Source of the DNA: Arcicella rigui
Lineage (GTDB): Bacteria; Bacteroidota; Bacteroidia; Cytophagales; Spirosomataceae
Direction: 5' to 3'
NCBI RefSeq assembly: GCF_034929435.1
Contig: NZ_JAYFUM010000007.1
Span: 242,012 to 306,011 of the forward strand
Length of the DNA: 64,000 nt
Part shown: piece by piece, positions 43,754 through 52,487 of the stretch
How positions within the stretch are numbered: the first letter of the stretch is position 1
Layout of the letters: every line of letters begins with the position of its first letter
Position numbers and translations under genes: made by a program
Notes under the pieces: generated by a model
Seen by the model: the letters and a program-made list of their open reading frames with translations, nothing else
Databases searched by the model: none
What the model was told of the DNA's origin: nothing

Positions 43754-44389
43754 ATGAAAAAGCCAAGCATCGACGAATTGCATAATCCCAATTTTTACTC
43801 CCTCGTTGAATCTTTCAAGATAGACGAGATGATGGTTTTCTTGATGAAAGAACTAAACAGCAAGCCTAAAACTAATCAATCATTAGTTATGAAAGTGATT
43901 GTAATTGCTCTAATGGCTTGTGCTGGTGCTTTTGTTGGCTATACACTTGGAGGGAAACTTAAAGAATTTGATATTCCTTTGATACAAATCAGTTGGGCGT
44001 TTTTATTTTTACTTGTAGTATTATTACCGATACACGAGGGAATTCATGGATTGGTATTCAAGCTTTTAGGAGCAGAAAAAGTAGGTTTTGGCTGGACTCC
44101 TAAAAGCTTTATGGTTTATGCTTATTCTCAGAAATTTGTAATGACACTCAAAGAAAACGCCATTGTAGCAGTGATGCCTTTTTTAATCATTACTATGGCT
44201 TTAATACTTGGCATTTTCGTTCTGCCTTCATACAAAACAATGTTTGTCAGTGCTTTAGTCTTTCATACTTACGGTTGTTTAGGCGATTTTATTCTGATAA
44301 AGTATTACTGGAAAAACCGAGCTAAACAAATGTTTACTTACGACGACATCGAAGGCGAAAAAATGACTTACTTTTTTGAGAAGGATTAG
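43754..44389 (+). CDS. DUF3267-type membrane protein with HExxH motif
   Basis: 211 residues with four hydrophobic segments (about 44-64, 78-94, 131-155, 160-180). H94-E-G-I-H98 lies at the end of the second helix, the hallmark of DUF3267 proteins, which are thought to be intramembrane zinc proteases; activity is unproven. The FGWTPKSFMVYAYSQKFVMTLKENAIVAVMPF segment is typical of the family. Same strand as the LytTR gene, 51 bases after it, so it could be cotranscribed and under its control. Its stop overlaps the toxin gene stop by 4 bases on the other strand. Confidence 0.8.
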   Translation: MKKPSIDELHNPNFYSLVESFKIDEMMVFLMKELNSKPKTNQSLVMKVIVIALMACAGAFVGYTLGGKLKEFDIPLIQISWAFLFLLVVLLPIHEGIHGLVFKLLGAEKVGFGWTPKSFMVYAYSQKFVMTLKENAIVAVMPFLIITMALILGIFVLPSYKTMFVSALVFHTYGCLGDFILIKYYWKNRAKQMFTYDDIEGEKMTYFFEKD

Positions 44390-44832
44390 ACAATAATTTT
44401 CCGAATGTGCTTAGGTTTTATAGTTGTTACAAACTTGAAGAGATTAAAGTCTTTTATATTTTCAGTAACAATATAAAAACATCTCACTTTTCTACACAAA
44501 GTATATTGAATCGCATCTTCTGTATCTTTACTCTCAATAGATAATGCCTTTTGAAAGTCATTCGCCGTTAAATCAATCAACTTGTAACGACTGATAATTC
44601 TACTTACTTCAAGATTAATATCATTTTTGGATACTTTAGCTTTGTCTAAAGTAGAAATTAGTTGAATCAATGAAAAACTGGCAATGTACAAGGTTATTTT
44701 TGGGTTTGCCTTTAAAAATTGGATTGCCATTGACGAGTACTTACTTTCTTTACGCTGTTTGCACCGATAGAAAAAGTCGTTAATCAGCACATTCGTATCA
44801 AGAAATACATTTGTTAGAATAGCTTCTCCCAT
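44386..44832 (-). CDS. PIN-domain protein, probable VapC-type toxin
   Basis: 148 residues. The PIN fold begins NVFLDTNVLINDFF (D12 first acidic residue), with further acidic residues in FSLIQLISTLDKAK and SKDTEDAIQYTLCRKVRCFYIVTENIKDF (TED...D and TEN). VapC toxins are Mg-dependent RNases, often cutting tRNA. The small gene two bases upstream on the same strand fits an antitoxin. The 3' end overlaps the convergent DUF3267 gene by 4 bases. Confidence 0.8.
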   Translation of the reverse strand: MGEAILTNVFLDTNVLINDFFYRCKQRKESKYSSMAIQFLKANPKITLYIASFSLIQLISTLDKAKVSKNDINLEVSRIISRYKLIDLTANDFQKALSIESKDTEDAIQYTLCRKVRCFYIVTENIKDFNLFKFVTTIKPKHIRKIIV

Positions 44833-44834
44833 CG

Positions 44835-45035
44835 TTAAGAAATATTGAATTTTTCCTTTTCAATGTCAGTCAATAAATCTAAGTTCTGATTTATCCAAAC
44901 CTTAATAAAAGTATCATTTAATTCACTTAAATCCAGATTTGCTTTTTTCAACATATATTCAAGCACTGGAGCGATATGAATATCAATTGATATTTTTTTT
45001 TCAATTTTATCTTTCTTGCTAATTACCTTTCCCAT
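44835..45035 (-). CDS. Small protein, probable antitoxin of the PIN toxin
   Basis: 66 residues: basic N-terminus (MGKVISKKDKIEKKISID) followed by a helical region (IHIAPVLEYMLKKANLDLSELNDTFIKVWINQNLDLL). It resembles a ribbon-helix-helix antitoxin in size, charge and predicted layout, although the family cannot be named. It ends 2 bases before the PIN gene starts, an arrangement typical of toxin-antitoxin pairs. Confidence 0.65.
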   Translation of the reverse strand: MGKVISKKDKIEKKISIDIHIAPVLEYMLKKANLDLSELNDTFIKVWINQNLDLLTDIEKEKFNIS

Positions 45036-45092
45036 TGTATTATTCAGATTAGTAATAATAAATTGAATAGCACTTCATCGCACAAATTGCTC

Positions 45093-46151
45093 TTAACCTC
45101 TCAAATTCGCCAATTTTTGTTCTTCAATAATCGTAATTTCACTTCCATTTACTTCAATAAGTTTGTCGGCTTTGAAGTCGCTTAAAGTACGAATTAAGGA
45201 TTCAGTGGCAGTGCCAACTAATGAAGCCAAATCATCTCTGGAGATTCTAATTGAAAATTTATGCTGATTTTCTGTTTTGTATTTTTTTGAGAGCATTACC
45301 AAAGCATCGGCTGTTCGCTTCCGTAGGGAATTATACGCCATTTGTGTCAATTGCTTTTCTTTTTCCTGAATGTCATTTGCGAGCATTTTGATAAACTTAT
45401 TCGCAACTGATTGATTACGAGTAATTAACTCTAAAAAATCATTTTTCGGAATACCAATGATTTCAGAATCTTCTAAAGCCTCTGCTGATTCCTGATATTC
45501 GCTTGCTTCTACAATAGCGATGTGTCCAAAGAAATCACCAGAATTGTACAATCCTGTGACGAACTCTTTGCCATCTCTGTTCGACTGAAAGGTTTTGATT
45601 TTCCCCGTTTTCAAGAAATAAAACTTGATAGGTTCGTCTCCTTCGGCATAAATAAGCTGTTTTTTCTTGATAGAAGATACTTTTCTATCTTTTGACAACG
45701 AATTTATATCCACATACTCTTTGGCTTGTTGATATAATTCTTCGAGTTGTTCTTGTGTATTTTGGAACGATTTTGAAAGATTTTCAATTTTTTTGAAACG
45801 GCTTTCTATCGCATTGAGTAGTTCAATTTCTTGAAATGGCTTTGTCAGATAGTCATCAGCCCCCATTTCCATACCTTTTCTATGGTCAGAGCGTTCGGCT
45901 TTGGCTGTCAGGAAAATAAATGGAATATTTTGTAAACTTGGATTTTGACTAAAGATATGCAAGACACCATAACCATCAAGGATAGGCATCATAATATCAC
46001 AAATTACTAAATCTGGTTTAGTTTGCTGGGCTATTTCTACCCCAATCTTTCCATTTTCAGCTTTTAATACGTTATAACTGGCAAGCTCCAGAATTTCAGC
46101 AGTAGTTTCTCTAATATCGTCACTATCTTCGATTAAGAGTATTGTTTTCAT
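45093..46151 (-). CDS. Receiver-CRP fusion response regulator
   Basis: 352 residues. Receiver domain with D52 (LVICDIMMPILDGYG) and the signalling Lys (DDYLTKPF), a coiled-coil linker (about 120-150), a cyclic-nucleotide-binding-like domain (about 160-270: YAEGDEPIKFYFLKTGKIKTF, YNSGDFFGHIAIVE) and a CRP-type winged helix (about 280-345: ISRDDLASLVGTATESLIRTLSDFKADKLIEV). A phospho-controlled CRP/FNR-like regulator. No Fe-S cysteine cluster is seen, so oxygen sensing would have to come from the partner kinase. The kinase gene lies 139 bases upstream on the same strand. Confidence 0.92.
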   Translation of the reverse strand: MKTILLIEDSDDIRETTAEILELASYNVLKAENGKIGVEIAQQTKPDLVICDIMMPILDGYGVLHIFSQNPSLQNIPFIFLTAKAERSDHRKGMEMGADDYLTKPFQEIELLNAIESRFKKIENLSKSFQNTQEQLEELYQQAKEYVDINSLSKDRKVSSIKKKQLIYAEGDEPIKFYFLKTGKIKTFQSNRDGKEFVTGLYNSGDFFGHIAIVEASEYQESAEALEDSEIIGIPKNDFLELITRNQSVANKFIKMLANDIQEKEKQLTQMAYNSLRKRTADALVMLSKKYKTENQHKFSIRISRDDLASLVGTATESLIRTLSDFKADKLIEVNGSEITIIEEQKLANLRG

Positions 46152-46290
46152 GTGATTGTATTTTGACCTCGTTGATGTCCTATTCTAATCAATCTTCGTT
46201 GAGCCTAATTGATTAGAACAGGCTAAAATAGCTATTTTAGGTTAAAGATGACAATAATTTTTGTCCGTTTCAACAAATCAACGTAATTTA

Positions 46291-47880
46291 TTACAATCTA
46301 AATCGAATACTGAAAGTTGTTCCCGAATTTAATTGGCTTTCTACTACCACTTTACCATTCAGTAATTCGGCATAACGGGCTACTATATGTAAGCCCAAGC
46401 CTGTGCCTTGAATGTTGATGGCATTTGCACCTCTGAAAAAACGGTCGAAAAGATGCTTTTGATCTTCTTCCGAAATACCAATTCCTTGGTCTGAAACCCT
46501 CAGAATCAACATATTTTTCAGTTTTTCTGTCGTTATTTTTATGATAGAACTGTCATTTGAAAACTTTACGGCATTTGAGCCAAGATTAAGCACAATTTTC
46601 CTGAAAAGTGATTTGTCGAGACAAACGTGGTGGTCGCCAATATGATGATAATCAAACTGTTGGTTGTTTTTAACCATCGTGTTGAGGTCAGTAATCGTTT
46701 CTTGAATCAGTTTTGGAATATCAAAAATGTCCATTTTGGCTTCAATTTTTCCTTCTTCAAGTTTCCCAACCGACAGAAATTCCTCTAAAATATCCGTAAG
46801 ATTCCCAACGGCATTCATAATTCTTTGGGTATGTCGCTCACGTTTGGGTTGGTCTTCGGTTTTGCTGTACTTTTCAATCAAAGAAGCCGCCGAAAGTATT
46901 GCTGTGAGCGGAGTACGAAATTCGTGTGAAGCCATAGAAACAAAGCGTGATTTCAGTTCACCCAATTCTTTTTCTTTGTTCAAGGCTACTTCCAACTCTT
47001 TTTTCTTCTGCTCTAAATTCTTGAGTGTTTCTACCAAAGCATTGGTACGATTGATTACTTCTTTCTCAAGGCTGTCGTTCAATTTTTGAATTTCAGTGGT
47101 TTTTATCAACAAATCCATTTCAGCTTTTTTCTTGAAAGTGGCGTCGTTGATAAATGAGATAAAATAAGGCTGGTCGCCAGACTTAAAATGGCTTAAACTA
47201 ATTTCGACAGGAAAAAGTGTACCGTCTTTTTTACGAGCTTTCAAGTCGAGTCCAATCCCCATCGGACGAGCCTGCGGGGATTGAGTATATTTGTTGTAAG
47301 TAACTTTATGCTTTTCTCGAATATTTTGCGGAATAAGTATTTCTAATTTTTTCCCTTCCAATTCGCCGTACTCGTACCCAAACATTACATTGGCGTATCG
47401 GTTAGACAAAACAATATTGCCCGTGAGGTCAACCATAATTAAGCCAATGGCAGCGTGCATAAACAAGGCTTCAAAGCGGTCGTTGCCTTCTTTGAGTTCC
47501 TGTTCGGTTTTTTTCTGGAAAGAAATGTCATCAATACGAACCAAGTAATAAACGACGTTGCTGTCTTCAAACATTGAAATCTGCAAAGTACCCCAAAACT
47601 GAGTTTGATTGTGGGTTTCAAAAAGCGTTTCCTCAATCCAAGTATGTTCTGTTGCTAAATGCGTAGAAATAGCATCATGATTACGAATATTGAGTTTATC
47701 TTTTCTAAATCCATGTGGATACTTTTCTGTAAAAGCATCCAAATCAGAAACATCAAGCATTTTTAAGCCAACCTGATTGATAAATTCGTAGCGATGTTCC
47801 GAAAAATTATATACGCCCATAAAGGCCGAAGTATCTTCTAAAATAGTTTTTAGAAGAATCTTATTAAAAGGAAAGTCCAT
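46291..47880 (-). CDS. PAS-domain sensor histidine kinase
   Basis: 529 residues, no membrane segments. An N-terminal PAS-like region (about 10-130), a clear PAS/PAC (about 135-260, AIGLIMVDLTGNIVLSNRYANVMFGYEYGELEGK), a coiled coil, HisKA with H319 (SMASHEFRTPLTAIL) and HATPase (NLGSNAVKFS N-box, DQGIGISEEDQKHLFDRFFRG, GTGLGLHIV). Cytosolic PAS kinases of this type often respond to redox or oxygen. It pairs with the receiver-CRP regulator downstream and is divergent from two small paralogous genes that are candidate targets. Confidence 0.92.
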   Translation of the reverse strand: MDFPFNKILLKTILEDTSAFMGVYNFSEHRYEFINQVGLKMLDVSDLDAFTEKYPHGFRKDKLNIRNHDAISTHLATEHTWIEETLFETHNQTQFWGTLQISMFEDSNVVYYLVRIDDISFQKKTEQELKEGNDRFEALFMHAAIGLIMVDLTGNIVLSNRYANVMFGYEYGELEGKKLEILIPQNIREKHKVTYNKYTQSPQARPMGIGLDLKARKKDGTLFPVEISLSHFKSGDQPYFISFINDATFKKKAEMDLLIKTTEIQKLNDSLEKEVINRTNALVETLKNLEQKKKELEVALNKEKELGELKSRFVSMASHEFRTPLTAILSAASLIEKYSKTEDQPKRERHTQRIMNAVGNLTDILEEFLSVGKLEEGKIEAKMDIFDIPKLIQETITDLNTMVKNNQQFDYHHIGDHHVCLDKSLFRKIVLNLGSNAVKFSNDSSIIKITTEKLKNMLILRVSDQGIGISEEDQKHLFDRFFRGANAINIQGTGLGLHIVARYAELLNGKVVVESQLNSGTTFSIRFRL

Positions 47881-48037
47881 GGATTTACTATTTGTGTAAA
47901 TAAAGGTACAAATTTGCTTAATAGGAAGAAATAAATCTTGACATATCTCATACTTAAATATGATTTTCGTGCTATAAAATTGTCATAATTATTGCCAGCT
48001 TTGTATATAAATAATTCAAAATCAAACTAATACAAAC

Positions 48038-48448
48038 ATGGAAATTACAGAAAATGCAATTTATGATACTCAGGTGTTTAAGTATGGAGTTTATCACAGA
48101 GAAAACGTAAAATGGTTGCAAAATTTAGCTTTTTATCGTGAAGAGTTGACTTATTTTCTAACATTGCAAGATAACGTTAAAAGTAAAAATACTTCCTTGG
48201 AAGTGCTTAATCCTGTTTTTGTTTTTGATGTAAGATTAGGCAATCTTCAAAAAGAATCTGAAGAACTTTTATTACACATTAATCAAGAAGAATGGAGTTT
48301 TGAAGATGATGCTTTAGGAAGAGATTTCCTTTTGGGCGAAGAAATCTACGACCATCACAACACAATCCGTGAGCGTTATCAGGCATTTGAAAACGAATTT
48401 ATTACTACCAAACACGAGTTTTATAAGTTTTTATCAAAAGTACTTTAA
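48038..48448 (+). CDS. Small helical protein A (paralogue pair)
   Basis: 136 residues, soluble and predicted all-helical. It shares with its neighbour the opening H-x-E-N-x-K-W-x3-L-x-F-Y-x2-E-x2-Y-F pattern (HRENVKWLQNLAFYREELTYF) and a similar ending (ERYQAFENEFITTKHEFYKFLSKVL). Conserved His and Glu residues in a likely four-helix bundle could bind metal, but no known family (hemerythrin, ferritin) is recognised. Divergent from the PAS kinase; a 16-bp near-palindrome (TCATACTTAAATATGA) lies in the shared upstream region at about 47948-47963. Confidence 0.7.
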   Translation: MEITENAIYDTQVFKYGVYHRENVKWLQNLAFYREELTYFLTLQDNVKSKNTSLEVLNPVFVFDVRLGNLQKESEELLLHINQEEWSFEDDALGRDFLLGEEIYDHHNTIRERYQAFENEFITTKHEFYKFLSKVL

Positions 48449-48459
48449 CCAATAAGGAA

Positions 48460-48831
48460 ATGAAATTTGATGTATGTCATCATGAAAACAACAAGTGGAT
48501 GGAATCTCTAAGATTTTATGCAGGCGAAGTACAGTATTTTAAGAAGCTGTTGAATGAAGTAAAAGAGAAAAATACAGACGAAGACCTACTAAAAACATTG
48601 GTAGATTTTGAACATCAGTTTACTTATACGGGTGAAGTGATAGATAACCTGACGATTGGCATTCAAATCCAAGAACAGCTTTTTGCTGATTATGCACAAG
48701 ACAAACGATTTTTGTTTGACGAGCAAATGGAGCTAATTCATGAACGCCAGCGTTCAGCCTTCGAGGTGCTTGAAAAAGACTTCACTTTACACAAAAGTCA
48801 CTTGTATCATTTCCTTGGTAAAGTACTTTAA
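48460..48831 (+). CDS. Small helical protein B (paralogue pair)
   Basis: 123 residues, 11 bases after protein A and clearly homologous: CHHENNKWMESLRFYAGEVQYF aligns with the A opening, and ERQRSAFEVLEKDFTLHKSHLYHFLGKVL with its end. AAGG just upstream is a weak ribosome-binding site. Probably cotranscribed with A and ends at a strong terminator. Function unknown; see the finding on this locus. Confidence 0.7.
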   Translation: MKFDVCHHENNKWMESLRFYAGEVQYFKKLLNEVKEKNTDEDLLKTLVDFEHQFTYTGEVIDNLTIGIQIQEQLFADYAQDKRFLFDEQMELIHERQRSAFEVLEKDFTLHKSHLYHFLGKVL

Positions 48832-48842
48832 ATTGTCTTCTG

Positions 48843-48878
48843 AAAAGCTCCTACACGTTTTGTGTAGGAGCTTTTTGT
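48843..48878 (+). terminator. Terminator after the paralogue pair
   Basis: A perfect 14-bp stem AAAAGCTCCTACAC (48843-48856) with 48862-48875, a 5-nt loop, then T-runs. Confidence 0.92.
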
Positions 48879-49181
48879 TTTATACCACCTCTTGTTAGTG
48901 AAGTATTAAAAAAAGGTTATCTATGTTTTATCAAAAATAAATGATGAAAAAAAATCCCTTTAATTTAAAATTTTAGAAACCTTTTTACATGAAATCTTGT
49001 TTAATTGTTTAAGTCTTTTTTGACTGTAACTAAAAAAAATACAAAATTTTTTTCTATACCAAAGCCAGCTTTGAGGCTATTTTTCTGCTTAAACATCACT
49101 GTAATAAGCAATAATACTACTCGGATATTCCTACCATTTATCAAAGCATAGAACCATTTCTCAAAAAAATTATAAAAAACT

Positions 49182-49211
49182 TTGAACGAAACGAAAGTTT
49201 CCATAGTTTTG
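49182..49211 (+). promoter_or_regulatory. Promoter of the tetR-tolC-acrAB operon
   Basis: TTG (49182-49184), exactly 19 bases, then TAGTTTTG (49204-49211): a textbook Bacteroidota promoter. The predicted start is near 49218, about 54 bases before the tetR start codon. Confidence 0.75.
49188..49202. promoter_or_regulatory. TetR operator-like site 1, in the promoter spacer
   Basis: GAAAC(GAAA)GTTTC, a 14-bp palindromic element ending in CGAAAGTTTCC, lies entirely between the -33 and -7 boxes. Confidence 0.6.
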
Positions 49212-49234
49212 TAAAAGAAGAACTTTAAAAGTTT

Positions 49235-49245
49235 CGAAAGTTTCC
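49235..49245. promoter_or_regulatory. TetR operator-like site 2, in the leader
   Basis: CGAAAGTTTCC, an exact copy of the core of site 1, 43 bases downstream (four helical turns) and in the untranslated leader. Confidence 0.55.
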
Positions 49246-49271
49246 TAACTACAAATAATTCAACAATTCAA

Positions 49272-49874
49272 TTGGAGATAAAAGAAAGAATCATCAGCAA
49301 AGCAAGAGAATTATTTTTTCGCTATGGAGTAAAATCTGTAACGATGGATGATATTGCCAATGCACTGGGCATTTCTAAAAAAACAATTTACTTACACTTT
49401 GTCGATAAAGACGACATTGTATTTCAATTGATTTCAAACGAAATATCCGAAGACAAATGCGAATGGGAAGAGTTGGAAAATAGCTCAAAAGATGTTATCG
49501 ACCGCATGGTAAAGTCGATGGAGTTGTTTAAACAGGCATTTGCGGAAATCAATCCCTCTACATTTTTTGACATTAAGAAATATCATCCAAGAGCTTGGAA
49601 TTTATTTCTGGAACATAAGCAAAATTTCATCTTAGAGAAAATCAAAAACGACCTAACTGAGGGAATTAAGCAAGGTGTTTTCAGGGCTTCCATTAATGTA
49701 GAAGTTTTGTCAAGAATGCACTTAGAACAAATAGAAATGGGCTTCGACCCCAACATATTTTCACCAAGTCAATTCTCACTGGTAGAAGTTCAGCTTGAGC
49801 TTTTAGACCATTTTATCAGGGGAGTATTGACAGAAAAAGGAACTCTAACGTACAATGAATACCAACAAAAGTAA
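49272..49874 (+). CDS. TetR family repressor of the efflux operon
   Basis: 200 residues. The N-terminal helix-turn-helix is typical: KERIISKARELFFRYGVKSVTMDDIANALGISKKTIYLHFVDKDDIV. The C-terminal ligand domain is unremarkable. The start is a TTG codon at 49272; no ATG is available in the right place and the HTH begins at once. It is first in an operon with an outer-membrane channel, adaptor and RND pump, and its promoter carries two matching operator-like repeats, so it most likely represses the operon until a pump substrate binds. Confidence 0.92.
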   Translation: MEIKERIISKARELFFRYGVKSVTMDDIANALGISKKTIYLHFVDKDDIVFQLISNEISEDKCEWEELENSSKDVIDRMVKSMELFKQAFAEINPSTFFDIKKYHPRAWNLFLEHKQNFILEKIKNDLTEGIKQGVFRASINVEVLSRMHLEQIEMGFDPNIFSPSQFSLVEVQLELLDHFIRGVLTEKGTLTYNEYQQK

Positions 49875-49880
49875 TAAGCA

Positions 49881-51230
49881 ATGAAAAAACTCCTTACGAT
49901 TAACCTGCTGATTTTAAGTATATTCCTTACTTCTCTAAACGTAAAAGCTCAAGAAAGTTATACGCTACGTGAAGCAGTGGACTACACGATAAAAAATCAT
50001 ATCTCAATCAAAAATGCTCAGATTGATATTCTAAATGCTGAAGCAAGAGTGAGCGAATTGAAAGGTATTGGCTTGCCACAAGTAAGTGGTAATGTAAACT
50101 ATACCAATAACTTAATCATCCAAAAAGTATTTATTCCTGCTAAAACTTTTGACCCAACTGCTAAAGAAGGCGACGTAATCGCTGCTGAATTTGGGGTTGC
50201 TAATAGTGGACAAGCGGGCTTAAACCTTAGCCAAATTTTATTTGATGGCTCGTACTTGTTGGGCTTGAAAGCGGCTGATGTTTATAAAGAATTATCGAAA
50301 AAAACATTAACGCAAACTAAGCAACAAGCGGCTGAAAATGTGACCAAAGCTTATTATAGCATTTTGGTAAATGACGAACGAATCAAATTGTTGAAGTTGA
50401 ACATTGGTCGTTTGGATTCTCTTTTGAAAGATACAAGAGCTTTGAATGTACAAGGTTTTGCTGAAAAAATAGATGTGCAACGCCTTGAAGTACAGATGAG
50501 TAACTTGAAAACTGAAACAAAAAATGTGGAACGTTTACAAGACTTGAGCTACCAATTGCTAAAATTCCAAATGGGTAAAAAAGTAAGTGATGTTATTAAA
50601 TTGACAGACAAACTCGAAGACATCAAGTTAGGAGAGGTACTTCCTGAAACCCAAGGAGAGTTTAAATATGCTAACCGAATCGAGTACTCTATTTTAGAAA
50701 CACAGAAACACTTGGCAGAATTGGATTTGAAAAATCAGAAAGTTGCTTACTTGCCAAGAGTACTGTTGAACGGTGGCTATAATTACTCGGCTGGTCGTCC
50801 GAAATTCTCTGATTTAGTTTCAAAACCTTGGTTCAATGCTGCTACGTTAGGTTTTTCTATTCAGATTCCGATTTTTGATGGTTTCCAGAAGAAATTCAAA
50901 ATTGTACAGTCGCAAAACACTTTACAAAAAGTTAAAAACGGTTTTGAATTGTTAGAAAACTCTATCGACTTACAAATTTCACAAGGACAAATTACTTTGA
51001 AAAACGCTTTTGAAACTTTACAAGAACAAAAAGCAAATATGGAATTGGCGAAAGAAGTAGTAAGAGTTTCAAAAATAAAGTATCAACAAGGCGTTGGTTC
51101 TAATTTGGAAGTAGTAAATGCAGAAATTGCTTACAAGGAAGCTCAAACCAATTACTTCACTACTTTCTATAATGCTTTAGTAGCAAAAGTAGATTTAGAC
51201 AAAGCTTTGGGAAGACTTTACAACGAATAA
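49881..51230 (+). CDS. tolC: TolC-type outer-membrane efflux channel
   Basis: 449 residues. Signal peptide (KKLLTINLLILSIFLTSLNVKAQ), then two outer-membrane efflux protein repeats of long alpha-hairpins (YTLREAVDYTIKNHISIKNAQIDILNAEARV ... VRVSKIKYQQGVGSNLEVVNAEIAYKEAQTNYF). Starts 6 bases after tetR. Gives the tripartite pump its outer-membrane exit duct. Confidence 0.93.
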   Translation: MKKLLTINLLILSIFLTSLNVKAQESYTLREAVDYTIKNHISIKNAQIDILNAEARVSELKGIGLPQVSGNVNYTNNLIIQKVFIPAKTFDPTAKEGDVIAAEFGVANSGQAGLNLSQILFDGSYLLGLKAADVYKELSKKTLTQTKQQAAENVTKAYYSILVNDERIKLLKLNIGRLDSLLKDTRALNVQGFAEKIDVQRLEVQMSNLKTETKNVERLQDLSYQLLKFQMGKKVSDVIKLTDKLEDIKLGEVLPETQGEFKYANRIEYSILETQKHLAELDLKNQKVAYLPRVLLNGGYNYSAGRPKFSDLVSKPWFNAATLGFSIQIPIFDGFQKKFKIVQSQNTLQKVKNGFELLENSIDLQISQGQITLKNAFETLQEQKANMELAKEVVRVSKIKYQQGVGSNLEVVNAEIAYKEAQTNYFTTFYNALVAKVDLDKALGRLYNE

Positions 51231-51271
51231 TTTTAAACGACATCACTCAAGACATTTATAATCATATCGAC

Positions 51272-52432
51272 ATGAAATCTTTACAGAAAACACACAATAC
51301 CTCTCAACTAAAGGGGCTTCAATTATTGCTCATCGGAAGCGTACTGACAAGCTCTTTATTCTTTACTTCATGCAGTAAACCAGATAAAAAAGCTGAATTA
51401 GCAGCCTTGAAATCTGAGCAAAAAGCACTTGAAACGAAAATCAAAGCTCTTGAAAAAGAATTAGGCAAAAGCGAACAAAAAGCAGAAGCGAAAGTAATTA
51501 CGGTAGCTGTTTCGCCAATTCAAGCTGAAAATTTCAAACACTTCATCGAATCACAAGGGGTAGTTACTTCTAAAAATATTGTACAAATAACACCACAAAT
51601 GGGTGGTGCTATTACTGGAATTTTTGTAGTAGAAGGCCAAGCTGTGAAAAAAGGACAATTGGTAGCTACGCTTGATAATGCCGTTTTGAAAGAAACTTTG
51701 GCTGAAATCAAAAACCAACATGAATTAGCCGTTACGCTTTTCAACAAACAAAAAGCCCTTTGGGAACAACAAATCGGCACAGAAGTACAGTTTCTTCAAG
51801 CAAAAGCGAATAAAGAATCTTTGGAGAAACGCATGGCTACGATGGAAACACAGTTGGCGATGAGTAAAGTATATGCTCCGATTTCGGGAACTATCGAAAA
51901 AGTGAATCAGAAAGTAGGCGAAATTGGTTCTCCAGGTTTTGCTATTGGACAAATTGTGAACCTTGGTGATTTGAAAATCACAGCTAAAGTTGCAGATACT
52001 TATGTAGGTTCTGTAAAACAAGGAGCAAGCTTGACGGTAAAATTCCCAGACATCAACAAAGAAATTACTACAAAAATTTCGGTAGTAAATGCCTTAGTTG
52101 ACCCTGCTTCAAGAACATTCGGTATCGAAGCGAATATTCCAAATTTGGGAGGTTCATTAAAACCAAATCAATTGGCTGTAATCAACATCAATGATTTAAC
52201 AAAACCTAATACTTTGGTTGTAAGCCAAAATATCATTCAAAAAACTGAATTAGGAGATATTGTTTACGTAGCTGTTACTGAAAATGGTAAAAAAATAGCT
52301 CGTAGCAAAGTAGTTAAAACAGGTATTTCTTATAACGGAAGTATTGAAATTTTAGAAGGACTTAGTGCAGGAGATTTGGTAATTACACAAGGTTATCAAG
52401 AATTGGTAGATGGAACACCAGTAGCTTATTAA
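51272..52432 (+). CDS. RND efflux periplasmic adaptor, lipoprotein
   Basis: 386 residues. Lipoprotein signal with lipobox FTSC, then a coiled coil of Lys/Glu/Ala heptads (about 40-75), the HlyD/biotinyl-lipoyl halves (GGAITGIFVVEGQAVKKGQLVATLD and VYAPISGTIEKVNQKVGEIGSPG), an alpha-hairpin between them, a beta-barrel and a membrane-proximal domain (SYNGSIEILEGLSAGDLVITQGYQEL). AcrA-like adaptor joining pump and channel. Confidence 0.93.
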   Translation: MKSLQKTHNTSQLKGLQLLLIGSVLTSSLFFTSCSKPDKKAELAALKSEQKALETKIKALEKELGKSEQKAEAKVITVAVSPIQAENFKHFIESQGVVTSKNIVQITPQMGGAITGIFVVEGQAVKKGQLVATLDNAVLKETLAEIKNQHELAVTLFNKQKALWEQQIGTEVQFLQAKANKESLEKRMATMETQLAMSKVYAPISGTIEKVNQKVGEIGSPGFAIGQIVNLGDLKITAKVADTYVGSVKQGASLTVKFPDINKEITTKISVVNALVDPASRTFGIEANIPNLGGSLKPNQLAVININDLTKPNTLVVSQNIIQKTELGDIVYVAVTENGKKIARSKVVKTGISYNGSIEILEGLSAGDLVITQGYQELVDGTPVAY

Positions 52433-52487
52433 TATTTAATCAAGCAAGCTAAACCCATTTTTCCTTACCATCACTCAAAATCTTATC

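Larger units (their letters stand above)
48879..49271. other. 393-bp upstream region of the efflux operon
   Basis: No gene is supported. The distal part (48879-49180) is AT-rich with several A/T homopolymers and shows nothing else. The proximal 90 bases carry the tetR promoter and its operator-like repeats. Confidence 0.6.

Noticed and set aside
48879..49180. Possible small RNA or gene between the paralogue pair and tetR
   Set aside because: Only AT-rich low-complexity sequence; the one short minus-strand frame (49001-49204) overlaps the tetR promoter and looks random.
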